Part shown: in pieces, positions 8,116 through 16,586 of the stretch
How the letters are laid out: each line of letters starts with the position of its first letter
How positions within the stretch are numbered: the first letter of the stretch is position 1
Notes under the pieces: generated by a model
The model's input: only the letters and a program-made list of their open reading frames with translations
The model's database searches: none
What the model was told of the DNA's origin: nothing
Program-made: the position numbers and the translations under genes
DNA from: Rhodopirellula sp.
GTDB lineage: Bacteria; Planctomycetota; Planctomycetia; Pirellulales; Pirellulaceae
NCBI GenBank assembly: GCA_002690925.1
Contig: NZGD01000004.1
Span: forward strand, 1-39,615
Length of the DNA stretch: 39,615 bases
Direction of reading: 5' to 3'

Positions 8116-8355
8116 GTCGACTAAGGGCGTGCATCGGCAATTCATCGCGGTGCAGCATACTTCCTGGTTTTCAGCACAGAATCAGCGTTTGGGTTGAACA
8201 ACGGGCTGGCTGTCAGTCGGAGTGAAGACTAGGACTCCGCCTGATCGATTGGATGTCCAGTTTGAATCGGATACTGACTTGCCATGCGGCCGTGGCGTCC
8301 ACGGGGAGGTTCGGGGTATCAATGATCTGCGTAATCCATCCATGATTCTCGTTGC

Positions 8356-9216
8356 TCATGCACCAGTAAGGAAAATTCCATAACGCCAGACGAAGTGCAT
8401 CGATGCGATCACGACAAGGTTCCACGCGATGAAAAAAGAGACGCTGAACCAGACGGGGTAGCGGCGTGGTCCGAAGACTGTGTCGATGAGAAAAAACACG
8501 CATCCGCTGGCCATGAAGAGCGCGACCACGGGACTCCGGAAGTAGCGGTACGCGATCAGCGTCAAAGCGAGCATGATGGTGACCAGCAAAAGTTTTGAAG
8601 GTATTACACCGATCACGACAGCGGTTGAATGACGACCTGCTTGCCTATCCTCATCGATATCCATCAGTTGACCGAACAGATGGCTCTGCATCGCGAAGAT
8701 CGCGCCAAAGACAATGGCAGGTGTGTTGAGTTGGGGCAGGTTGCAGAGCCAACTAGCAAGAAGAAAAATAAGTACGTAGCCGACTTGATTCAAGAGGTCG
8801 AGTACTGGCAGTCGTTTGAGGCCTATTGTGTTGTAGCATGCGTTTGCTATAGCGAGAGCAGCGAACCACCCGAGCATCTTCGGACCTGCGGTCCATGTAA
8901 AGATGATGAGGAATGGCAGTTGTGTCGCGAGGATGATGCCCGGCAGACGTTTTCGTAGAGACACGGTTGGTACTGCCCCGAAAAGCCAACTGTTTTTTCT
9001 CGGGTTGACCCGATCGGTTTCATGGTCGCCGAGGTCGTTCCAGCCGTAGGTCAGTAGACCCAGTGGAAAGCAGACGTAGACCGCACCGGCCCAGAACGGA
9101 AACGATGAGAACATGTCACGTCCTGCGAAGGGCAGCATGTAGAACCACAGATGTGTAGGCCAGAATCCTGGTCTGGCGGTTTTGATCACTTCTGCCAAAG
9201 TAGATTGTTGCTGCAT
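8356..9216 (-). CDS. UbiA-type polyprenyl transferase
   Basis: This is an integral membrane prenyltransferase of the UbiA superfamily, which transfers an isoprenoid chain from a diphosphate to an aromatic or other acceptor. With the ATG at 9216 it has 286 residues. An upstream TTG at 9255 is less likely. The first Asp-rich motif is NDLGDHETD (Asn60 to Asp68) and the second is DIDEDRQAGRHST (Asp186, Asp188, Asp190), both needed for Mg-diphosphate binding. About eight membrane helices surround them. It ends the run of minus-strand genes of unit 1, 58 bases after a DUF1501 gene, so it may be co-transcribed with it. The substrate is unknown: quinone, haem, chlorophyll-like and digeranylglyceryl transferases share these motifs. 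Confidence 0.85.
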   Translation of the reverse strand: MQQQSTLAEVIKTARPGFWPTHLWFYMLPFAGRDMFSSFPFWAGAVYVCFPLGLLTYGWNDLGDHETDRVNPRKNSWLFGAVPTVSLRKRLPGIILATQLPFLIIFTWTAGPKMLGWFAALAIANACYNTIGLKRLPVLDLLNQVGYVLIFLLASWLCNLPQLNTPAIVFGAIFAMQSHLFGQLMDIDEDRQAGRHSTAVVIGVIPSKLLLVTIMLALTLIAYRYFRSPVVALFMASGCVFFLIDTVFGPRRYPVWFSVSFFIAWNLVVIASMHFVWRYGIFLTGA

Positions 9217-9274
9217 CGTTCGGCTTTGTGTTAGGGCCACGTAGTCGCAGCGCAAAGGCGATCAAACACGAGGG

Positions 9275-10699
9275 TCACCCCAGTAATTCGTTGATCACTT
9301 GCCCACCGAATTGGCTTAGTTGCTTGAATCTGCCGGCGTGATAAAACGTCAATCGATTATCATCAAGCCCCAGCAAGTGTAGCAGGGTAACGTGGACATC
9401 CCGTATGTGATGTGCGCATTCAACAGCTTTGCCACCTATTTCGTCCGTTGCACCAATGGTATGCCCCGCCTTGGTTCCACCACCAGCAAACCACATTGCC
9501 ATGGCGTTGGCATTGTGGTCTCTGCCGTATGATTTACCGCCACTTCGTTGGCCGTTGTCGGGAGTTCTTCCAAATTCTCCGCAACAGACCACAAGCGTAT
9601 CTTTCAATAAGCCTCGCTGCTTCAGATCTTTCAACAAAGCTGCAATCGGCTTGTCCACCGCGTTAATCAGCGAGCCATGGGCGCGATGGATATAGTCGTG
9701 ACTGTCCCAGTTACCCGAATAAACCTGGACGAACCGCACGCCCTTTTCGATTAAGCGTCGCGCCAGTAGGCATTTTCGCCCAAACGTTTCAGTCTTGGGT
9801 TGGTCAATGCCATACATCTGCAGTGTCGACTCTGATTCTGTATTAAAGTCGAGTACTTCAGGGACTTCGGCTTGCATCCGGTAAGCGAGTTCGTAGGAGT
9901 TGAGGCGGGCGTCAAGCTCAGTGCGGCCGCGCCGAATTGCTAGGTGCTCGCGATTCAGGGACGCTAAGAGATCTAGATTCTCTCGCTGTCGATCTCGATT
10001 GATGCGGGTTGGAGGGTTCAGATCGAGAATCGGACTGCCGGCTGCCCGCAGGGGTGTGCCTTGGTATTGGGCAGGAAAGAACCCGTTGCTCCAGTTTCCC
10101 GCCCCTCCCTGGGGATAACTGGTTCTGGGAAGGACGACAAATCCAGGAAGATTCTGGTTCTCGGTTCCCAGACCGTAAGTTACCCAGGCGCCCAAGGCGG
10201 GATCACCGCCGAATCGGTTGCCGGTGTTGACGTGGTAACACGCTGTCGGATGATTGACAGATTCAACGTAGGCACCACGGTAAAAGCAAATGTCGTCGAC
10301 ACAGGTTTGCAGGTGTTCAAACTCGGTGCTGATGTCGGCACCGCATTCACCCGCCTGTTTGAACTCGAACGGGCTTTTTACGAAATAACGTTTGCCAGAT
10401 GACATGGCACTCTGCTCTTTGCCCGAACGCGTGAATTCCTGCAAGTGGCGTTTGTTCAACTCAGGCTTGGGATCGAAGGTATCAAGGTGGGAGGGGCCAC
10501 CTTCCATCATCAAGAAGATGCATCGTTTGGCGCGCGGCGGATGGTGTGCTTTGGTTGGCTGAGAGGAATCTGCTTGGGGTGGGGAGTCTGCGTTCAGAAG
10601 GGAAGTGAGAGCGAGCGAGCCTATCCCGGCGCCGAACCCGTACAGAATATCTCTACGTGTGGGTACGGCGAGTGAATGTTGGGTAGATGCAGTCTGCAT
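9275..10699 (-). CDS. DUF1501 family protein with Tat-like signal (unit 1)
   Basis: DUF1501 proteins are thought to share the alkaline phosphatase/sulfatase fold. Their reaction is unknown. This one has 474 residues. The N-terminus TRRDILYGFGAGIGSLALTSLL is a twin-arginine export signal. Conserved blocks are visible: GGPSHLDTFDPKPEL (about residues 67-81), GNWDSHDYIHRAHG, the run ALLKDLKQRGLLKDT, CGEFGRTP and GRDHNANAMAMWFAGGG, then the C-terminal DVHVTLLHLLGLD. It lies 74 bases downstream of the unit 1 PSCyt1/DUF1549/DUF1553 gene, the usual partner order in planctomycetes, and is presumably co-transcribed with it. A role in extracytoplasmic hydrolysis of an ester is inferred from the fold and is not shown. 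Confidence 0.9.
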   Translation of the reverse strand: MQTASTQHSLAVPTRRDILYGFGAGIGSLALTSLLNADSPPQADSSQPTKAHHPPRAKRCIFLMMEGGPSHLDTFDPKPELNKRHLQEFTRSGKEQSAMSSGKRYFVKSPFEFKQAGECGADISTEFEHLQTCVDDICFYRGAYVESVNHPTACYHVNTGNRFGGDPALGAWVTYGLGTENQNLPGFVVLPRTSYPQGGAGNWSNGFFPAQYQGTPLRAAGSPILDLNPPTRINRDRQRENLDLLASLNREHLAIRRGRTELDARLNSYELAYRMQAEVPEVLDFNTESESTLQMYGIDQPKTETFGRKCLLARRLIEKGVRFVQVYSGNWDSHDYIHRAHGSLINAVDKPIAALLKDLKQRGLLKDTLVVCCGEFGRTPDNGQRSGGKSYGRDHNANAMAMWFAGGGTKAGHTIGATDEIGGKAVECAHHIRDVHVTLLHLLGLDDNRLTFYHAGRFKQLSQFGGQVINELLG

Positions 10700-10773
10700 G
10701 AGCTGTCTTCTTTAGAAAACAAAAGTTAACGCACGTCGTGTTTTAATGGGTATTCAGGACTGCTGACGTTCAA

Positions 10774-13536
10774 TCAGTCAAGATAGGCAAATTCATTGAG
10801 ATTCAGGATGACGAGGCAAACCTGAGCCAGACCTCGGGTGCGTGCATCCGTTTGGTGTGGTTGTAAATCGGGGACATAAGTTTCGTATGCAGGCATGTGT
10901 TCAACGAATTCATACGGTTCGCCGGTTTTTTCCGCCATCACTTTGCGTACTGTACTGGCAGGATAGGTGGGCACTTGATGTTGGACATGTGCTTCCGCGC
11001 TGGTGCACCGGTGCCAGTGCTGCATGCATTTTTGGGATTCTGTTACCGTTGGCTCGCGGCCCAAAGCTCGGAGGAAAGCGGAACGTATGACCGCGTCATC
11101 TGATGGGTTTTGTTTAATCAGCATAGCGGCGAATGCTAATGATCGGTCCTGGATCTCCTCGGCATTCATTAGAGTCAACGCTTGCGGAGCGACTGTGGAT
11201 GTTTGACGCAGTTCACAGGATTTATCAGGCCCTGGCTGGTTGAACAACTCCATGAAAGGGTCACGCAGCCCACGGATCTTTTCTGTATAGATGGTGCGAC
11301 GGTTCCGTTGCGCGGGAAGGGGATCAGGTTCGTAGACGGATGCGGTGCCACCCATGATCTGTCGGGGCTGCATGGCAACTTCGAGATTGATGTCTGGTCG
11401 ACACGGGACGCCTCCTACCGTTGCATTCAATTCGCCGCTCACGGCCAGCATCGCATCTCGAAATTCCTCGGCAGTCAATCTTCGTGGAGGGAAAACGGAA
11501 AGGAATCGATTGTCTGGGTCCTTTTCTCCCGTCAGCGTCGCTTCCGGGTGGCGACTACTTCTTCGGTACGTTTTGGAAGTGAGTAACAGCTGATTGAGTT
11601 GCTTCACGGACCAATCGTGGTTGATGAACCAGTTCGCAAGGAAATCGAGTAATTCAGGGTGGGAAGGCGTTTTTCCGGTGCTGCCCAGGTTGTTTGGATT
11701 TCCCGCTAAGCCTCTACCAAAATGCCAGGCCCAAACCCGATTGACCATTACTCTTGCGGTAAGTGGATTATCTGGGGCGGTGATCCAGTTTGCCAATGCG
11801 AGCCGCCGTGTACCTTGTTTGTCTGGGAATTCAGTGGGCATCATGTTCCCGAGGCTTTGTGCTGCAGACAGTGCACCTGGGGTGACCGGATCACCAGCAG
11901 TGTAGGCGTTACCATTCAACAAGATCGTGTCTGCTTCCAAGATGCCCTTTTCCCATGGTTGCGTTGGAACCCGCAGGCGTGAACTGACCGCTTTTCGCTC
12001 AATGGTTTTTCCTGTGTAGACCGTCAGGGCGATGGGTTTTGTCTTATCAAGTTCGAGGTTGTGTCTTGCGATGTTTTTTTTGATGCGCGCGAGTGAATTT
12101 TCATCCCCCGGGTCGAGACCGTTATTTCCAACTTGGGCGGCTCCCGTTTCGGACTTTTTCTGTTGAGCGATTTTGTTCTGAAGAGCATCGCGTTGTTTCG
12201 CATACGACCCGATTTTGCTGCTGAGCCAATCGTTGGTTGCCGTGAAGTCCCGTTGGTTCTCGGCCGAAAGAAAAGGCGTGTCCTTTTCTGCAAATTGTGT
12301 CGTTGAGAAAACTGCCATCATGCGGTAGTAATCCCGCGTGGGAATCGGATCAAATTTGTGGTCGTGACATTTGGCGCATTGAAGTGCGTGACCGAGGAAC
12401 GTCTGCCCCACCGAGTCGGTGACATCATCAAGCCATTGTTGCCGGGTGATGCGAAAGACACTCATGCCCGTTTGCTCCCAGGGTCCCATGCGAAGAAACC
12501 CAGTGGCAATGCGATGGTCGATCGATTTCGGGTTCAATTCGTCGCCGGCGATTTGCTCACGCGCGAACTCTGAGTAGGGTTTATCCTCATTGAACGATCG
12601 AACCACATAGTCGCGGTACCGCCAAGCGTTTGGGCGCGAGTAATCGTTTGCGAAACCTGCGGTGTCGGCATATCGGGCGACGTCTAGCCAATGCTGGGCA
12701 AACTTTTCGCCGTACTGCGGGTAGCTCATCAACTCCGCTACCAAGTCCTGAACTGCTGTTTCGGGATTGGTTTGATAGGCTTCTGAGAAATCACTCGTCT
12801 TGGGCCAGTTGGTTTGAGTTTCAGGTGGCAGGCCAGTCAAGTTAAACGTCAGACGTCGCGCCAGTTCAAGGGCCGTTGCATTGGGGGCCGCCGGGATATC
12901 CATGGCGTTAAGTTTTCGGTCAATAAACCAGTCCACAGGATGAATGCCGGCAGGGGGTTGGACTACTTTCAGAGGTTGGTATGCCCACAATTTGGACGCT
13001 TCGTAACGACGGTTGTTCCATTCATCGGCGAGACCACCTGAAGTCGCCACGACTAGACCTTCCGCGTACTTTTGGCGTATCCGCTCGACCGTCTCATCTG
13101 TCGGCCACGGCGCACCTAAATCGATCCACTGCCGAATCCAGTTGGACTCTTCGCTCGTAAGGCTTTCTGACTCCTTTGGTGGCATCTCGTAACCAGGTTC
13201 CTTACGGGTCGTCGCCAGGTAAAGAAAACTGTCGCGACCGGCGTCCGGTATCAGCACGTCGGCTTCGAATGAGTCACCACCCTTGAGCATTGCGGTGCGA
13301 GTTCGCATGTCGAAGTTGCCACCCAAATCCTCAGGTTCCGCGCCATGACAGGCGAGGCACTTATCGGCGAACAGCGGTTTGATCTGCAATGCGAATAGCT
13401 TCTCGCCTTCTGTATACTCTTCCGCACTGACCTGTGCCGTAGTTGATAGCACAAAGATGATTGACGCAGAAACTAAAAAAAGTAGTTGGGGAAGCAGGGA
13501 TGTCACTGCACGCTTTTTCAGATTCTGCGAATTCAT
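10774..13536 (-). CDS. PSCyt1-DUF1549-DUF1553 haem protein (unit 1)
   Basis: This long secreted protein is of a planctomycete-typical kind. The ATG at 13536 gives 920 residues; the TTG nine bases upstream is less likely. A signal peptide (about residues 8-38) is followed by the PSCyt1 domain with CLACH (Cys60, Cys63, His64), a c-type haem motif, and MPP further on. DUF1549 spans about 205-405 and carries a second CxxCH (CAKCHDHKFDP, Cys387 to His391). DUF1553 spans about 575-865, starting near ALANWITAPDNPLTARVMVNRVW. It lacks the roughly 200-residue beta-rich spacer present in its two paralogues in this window, which explains its shorter length. It probably acts in the periplasm in redox chemistry on an unknown substrate, paired with the downstream DUF1501 protein. 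Confidence 0.92.
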   Translation of the reverse strand: MNSQNLKKRAVTSLLPQLLFLVSASIIFVLSTTAQVSAEEYTEGEKLFALQIKPLFADKCLACHGAEPEDLGGNFDMRTRTAMLKGGDSFEADVLIPDAGRDSFLYLATTRKEPGYEMPPKESESLTSEESNWIRQWIDLGAPWPTDETVERIRQKYAEGLVVATSGGLADEWNNRRYEASKLWAYQPLKVVQPPAGIHPVDWFIDRKLNAMDIPAAPNATALELARRLTFNLTGLPPETQTNWPKTSDFSEAYQTNPETAVQDLVAELMSYPQYGEKFAQHWLDVARYADTAGFANDYSRPNAWRYRDYVVRSFNEDKPYSEFAREQIAGDELNPKSIDHRIATGFLRMGPWEQTGMSVFRITRQQWLDDVTDSVGQTFLGHALQCAKCHDHKFDPIPTRDYYRMMAVFSTTQFAEKDTPFLSAENQRDFTATNDWLSSKIGSYAKQRDALQNKIAQQKKSETGAAQVGNNGLDPGDENSLARIKKNIARHNLELDKTKPIALTVYTGKTIERKAVSSRLRVPTQPWEKGILEADTILLNGNAYTAGDPVTPGALSAAQSLGNMMPTEFPDKQGTRRLALANWITAPDNPLTARVMVNRVWAWHFGRGLAGNPNNLGSTGKTPSHPELLDFLANWFINHDWSVKQLNQLLLTSKTYRRSSRHPEATLTGEKDPDNRFLSVFPPRRLTAEEFRDAMLAVSGELNATVGGVPCRPDINLEVAMQPRQIMGGTASVYEPDPLPAQRNRRTIYTEKIRGLRDPFMELFNQPGPDKSCELRQTSTVAPQALTLMNAEEIQDRSLAFAAMLIKQNPSDDAVIRSAFLRALGREPTVTESQKCMQHWHRCTSAEAHVQHQVPTYPASTVRKVMAEKTGEPYEFVEHMPAYETYVPDLQPHQTDARTRGLAQVCLVILNLNEFAYLD

Positions 13537-13758
13537 CAACAGCAACTACCTGTGTTTTGGACTTAGACGAAGGCTTGTTCATACAATAGCACAAACCGTC
13601 AGTAATTTGCAGGCAGAGCCTCGGGGTTTTAGTTGTCCGTCACGGTTCCAACACACACTTTGTCTTAGCTGGGGAGTCTGGCGAAATACCGAGTTGAGTG
13701 GAGGAACCAGCGACTCGAGATAGACAAATGCTGAATAGACAAATGCTTATCAGAGGCG

Positions 13759-15990
13759 TCATGGGGACGAGGACGGGTTTGTAATCGCAAGCAGTCGCGC
13801 GCCGTCAAGAATCACATATCCGTTGGTGTCTGTGTTACCAACAGTCACAGTAACAACGCCGGCTGCAAGGGTGAAAGTTCCAACCGTTCCAAAAGGAGCT
13901 TCATTGGGTTTTTTTTGCTGATTCAGAAGGATGGTCTGTTGGCCGGTAACGGAGGTAAGGAGGACGGGAACATTGGTGGCGCGGTTGCGGTGTGGTGTCC
14001 ACGCAAGTTGCAACTTGTATTTGCCCGACTTTTGGATGTTAAAGGTGTAGGTGGCATTTTGCTTTCCCTTGCCAGCATTGCTGTCGTGCCGATAGTGTGA
14101 TCCCAGAAACGGACCGGTGGACTGGCTGATGGAATCAAATCCGGTGCGGTCACTTTGGTTGTCATCCGTGACGAGACCGGAAAATGTTTTCGGGTCCGTA
14201 CTCAACGGCGACGTGGGCTCGGGTTGCGACCAACGGAGGACTTGTTTGTCCTGAAGCAGTTGGCGTTGTAGGGTTGCATAATGAATTTTTTGAACTGGGC
14301 TTTTCTCACGGATAGCTTGAATTGCAGCAGTGGCCGACGTTTGGCCTAATACCATGAAGACGGGTTCCATGCGAATTGAGCCGAATGCGATGTGGGATGC
14401 GCTTAGGCAGACTGGTACCAAAAGATTGTCACACTCCGTTTCTTTCGGAGTTAGCGAGCCGTATTCGATACCATAGGGTGAGAATCCACCAACCTGCACG
14501 TCTCCCTCGTTCTGAACATGGCCGTTAGAGTCCACGTAGCGTTGCACGTGATGTGAGTCCATCGTGTAAGCGGCAAGTCCAACAGGTTGTCTTGCCACAA
14601 TGGTTCCCTGGCAATGGTTCTGTGTCATTACGGTTGCGCCTATCATCCGACGAGCTTCGCGAATATAGAGCTGACGCTGCCACCCATCAGGATTCGAAAA
14701 CTCGTCACGGCATGGTCCCCATTTGGAGACTTGCTGCCTCATGGCTATCGGAACCCGGGGATGATTCGCGAGTGTCCACAGTAGGCCTTGCTGGTAGTGA
14801 AGGTGGTCCTCAATGATGGCCTCCCGTTGTTCATACGTTGCCTCGGGGTAGCGATAGCTTTGGCCGATGAAATCTGTGGAGGCACCTCGGTTGTTGTTGA
14901 TGTCAGTTTTTCGGTTCGGCATCAGTGAGAATGACCAGGGCAGAACTTTTGCGCCCGCTTCGAAGTTGCGAAACAGGAGTTCGTAATCACGCGCGTCATA
15001 ATCTGCTGGCTTTGAAATTTTCAAGCGATTCCTGGGATGGTCGGTCAGGCACATGCGAAAACAGAATGCCTGGACTCTGTGGTCACCATCTTGTTCAACA
15101 CCGGGCCCGGTTACGTCGATTCCAGGTAGTAAACCACTTTTGGGATCGCCGGGGACCTGGTAGGGATCAATTCCTGGGCGAAGTTGATGATGCAGAGCTC
15201 GTTGGGTTTGAACACCGTTAAGAGATTCGCCATATGTTTCGGCACTCTCGCGACCAACCATGTAGGATATGCCTGCGCCGGCTAATAAGTCACCCTCATA
15301 GGTTGCATCGATGAAGACACGGCCTCGATACCGTGTTTGGTCTTCCATGATGAGCTCCCGTATCGTTGCGTCCTGCATGATGACGCCTTTGACGCGAGTG
15401 TTGTCGTCCTGAAGTGAGGTGCGATCCAATTTTGCGTTCAGAATAATCGGTATTCTGTGCTCATTGACCAGATCTTGCATGATCTTGAGTGCTACGGAAG
15501 GTTCGAAGGTCCACATCGTATCTTCATCCGCGTTGGTGCGGCTTTGTCCTCCGCTCCGATAAGAAGCTTTCCGCTCCCAGTGCCAATTCGAATCGTCAGC
15601 GTAGTGTTGCCGAACTCGCTGATAAAATTCTCTTGAGATACCTCCGATTGCCTGCTTTTTTCCGATGTCTGTTTGGCCCAGACCACTCGTGGTCAAGCCT
15701 CCAATGCGACTTGAGGGCTCGAGTACAATTACCGAAGCCCCCATGCGGCTTGCTTGAACTGCTGCCGAAATTCCAGCCGACGTGCCTCCATAAATCACGA
15801 GATCGTAGGTTGGAGGTTCCGCTGATTGACAGTGGATTGGAAACAGGTTGAATCCAAACAAAACAACCAGCAGTATCAGTGTCTTTAATTGTGGCGTTGA
15901 TGTCGGCGCGATGAGCAAGGCAGACGCATTCGTGCAGGCTGCGGTGGTGTAGCATCGTGTGAGCCGTAAAGGTTTGGTGCTGAATGACAA
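13759..15990 (-). CDS. Secreted FAD-dependent oxidoreductase with Golvesin/Xly-type C-terminal domain
   Basis: The 743-residue product has a hydrophobic signal segment at about residues 37-57, followed at once by a Rossmann FAD-binding site: YDLVIYGGTSAGISAAVQ, with GGTSAGISAA at 68-77, and VLEPSSRIGGLTTSG, where Glu91 would hold the ribose. This is the FAD_oxidored (PF12831-type) family. The last hundred or so residues (from GPFLGSHYRHDSNAGKG to GYVILDGARLL) look like the beta-sandwich carbohydrate-binding domain found in golvesin and xanthan lyase. The only upstream start in frame is a TTG at 15990, and no ATG precedes the FAD motif, so the start is uncertain. It lies 222 bases upstream of the unit 1 haem gene on the same strand. 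A sugar or polysaccharide is a plausible substrate, but this is inference. Confidence 0.85.
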   Translation of the reverse strand: MSFSTKPLRLTRCYTTAACTNASALLIAPTSTPQLKTLILLVVLFGFNLFPIHCQSAEPPTYDLVIYGGTSAGISAAVQASRMGASVIVLEPSSRIGGLTTSGLGQTDIGKKQAIGGISREFYQRVRQHYADDSNWHWERKASYRSGGQSRTNADEDTMWTFEPSVALKIMQDLVNEHRIPIILNAKLDRTSLQDDNTRVKGVIMQDATIRELIMEDQTRYRGRVFIDATYEGDLLAGAGISYMVGRESAETYGESLNGVQTQRALHHQLRPGIDPYQVPGDPKSGLLPGIDVTGPGVEQDGDHRVQAFCFRMCLTDHPRNRLKISKPADYDARDYELLFRNFEAGAKVLPWSFSLMPNRKTDINNNRGASTDFIGQSYRYPEATYEQREAIIEDHLHYQQGLLWTLANHPRVPIAMRQQVSKWGPCRDEFSNPDGWQRQLYIREARRMIGATVMTQNHCQGTIVARQPVGLAAYTMDSHHVQRYVDSNGHVQNEGDVQVGGFSPYGIEYGSLTPKETECDNLLVPVCLSASHIAFGSIRMEPVFMVLGQTSATAAIQAIREKSPVQKIHYATLQRQLLQDKQVLRWSQPEPTSPLSTDPKTFSGLVTDDNQSDRTGFDSISQSTGPFLGSHYRHDSNAGKGKQNATYTFNIQKSGKYKLQLAWTPHRNRATNVPVLLTSVTGQQTILLNQQKKPNEAPFGTVGTFTLAAGVVTVTVGNTDTNGYVILDGARLLAITNPSSSP

Positions 15991-16586
15991 AGGGTGGCTC
16001 GTGCATGGTTCATGGTGGTAGGAAATGTAGATAGCGCAAACGGCTTGACTATCGGCTGACGCAACTAGCTGTACATGTGGCGTAGGAGAATGCCCTTGGT
16101 GGCGTTTTGGTAAATACTGACGAGCTATCGCCCCGTTGATTGTAATATCGTTTGCATCTAGAAGGGATATCGAACAGGGTGTAGGGAGCGGGAATCATTC
16201 CGACTTGGAAGGCTGGTTACTTGAAAACGTGCAACTGTTCGTCTTGGTCAACGTGAGCAAGCTGCGCCGCGGTGACTGCGTTTAAGTCGACGGTTGCTAG
16301 TTAATTACCAGGGCGCTCGGTCAAGGGAGGATTACTGTGAAGGTATTCAGTTTGTTCCGGAATGGGTTTCTACCAAAACCTCGGAAAGTTACGGATGTAG
16401 CTGAATGATGAAAACGCTGTGGAAAAACTTCAGGCAGTGTTTTGAGGAAGATGTTTGACGGAATTCTGCTCCGATGCGCGATTTATGCAAAAACATGTTC
16501 TGTCTGTGCAAGACGTTGTAGCCAGCTGCCGCTACAATAATGGTTAGTGTTCAGGTTAGCGATCATTGTCACTTGGCTTTAGGTAA
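15991..16586. promoter_or_regulatory. Divergent intergenic region with inverted repeat
   Basis: About 600 bases separate the divergent FAD oxidoreductase gene and the unit 2 haem gene. No real gene was seen. A perfect inverted repeat, TTGTAGC (16516-16522) and GCTACAA (16531-16537) around an 8-base spacer, lies about 50 bases upstream of the ATG at 16587. It is a reasonable operator or leader-hairpin candidate for the plus-strand pair. No confident -35/-10 pair was identified. Confidence 0.35.

Larger units (their letters stand above)
7478..8355. other. Gene-poor stretch with hairpin and tandem repeat
   Basis: No recognisable protein gene was found in these 880 bases. Short frames occur on both strands, including one spelled by the tandem repeat, but none has family resemblance. 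The region contains a perfect inverted repeat (7843-7869) and a 12-bp tandem array (8020-8115), both listed separately. Confidence 0.4.

Noticed and set aside
7898..8197. Plus-strand frame of about 100 codons with a Leu-Ser-Thr-Glu repeat, and its minus-strand counterpart with Thr-Gln-Leu-Ser
   Set aside because: The openness of both strands follows from a 12-bp tandem repeat whose length is a multiple of three. Flanking residues resemble no family and there is no good start signal.
15596..16006. Minus-strand frame with an ATG at 16006 overlapping the start of the FAD oxidoreductase, considered as its true N-terminus via a frameshift
   Set aside because: The signal segment and FAD motif are continuous in the other frame. 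No residue pattern in this frame continues into the FAD domain.
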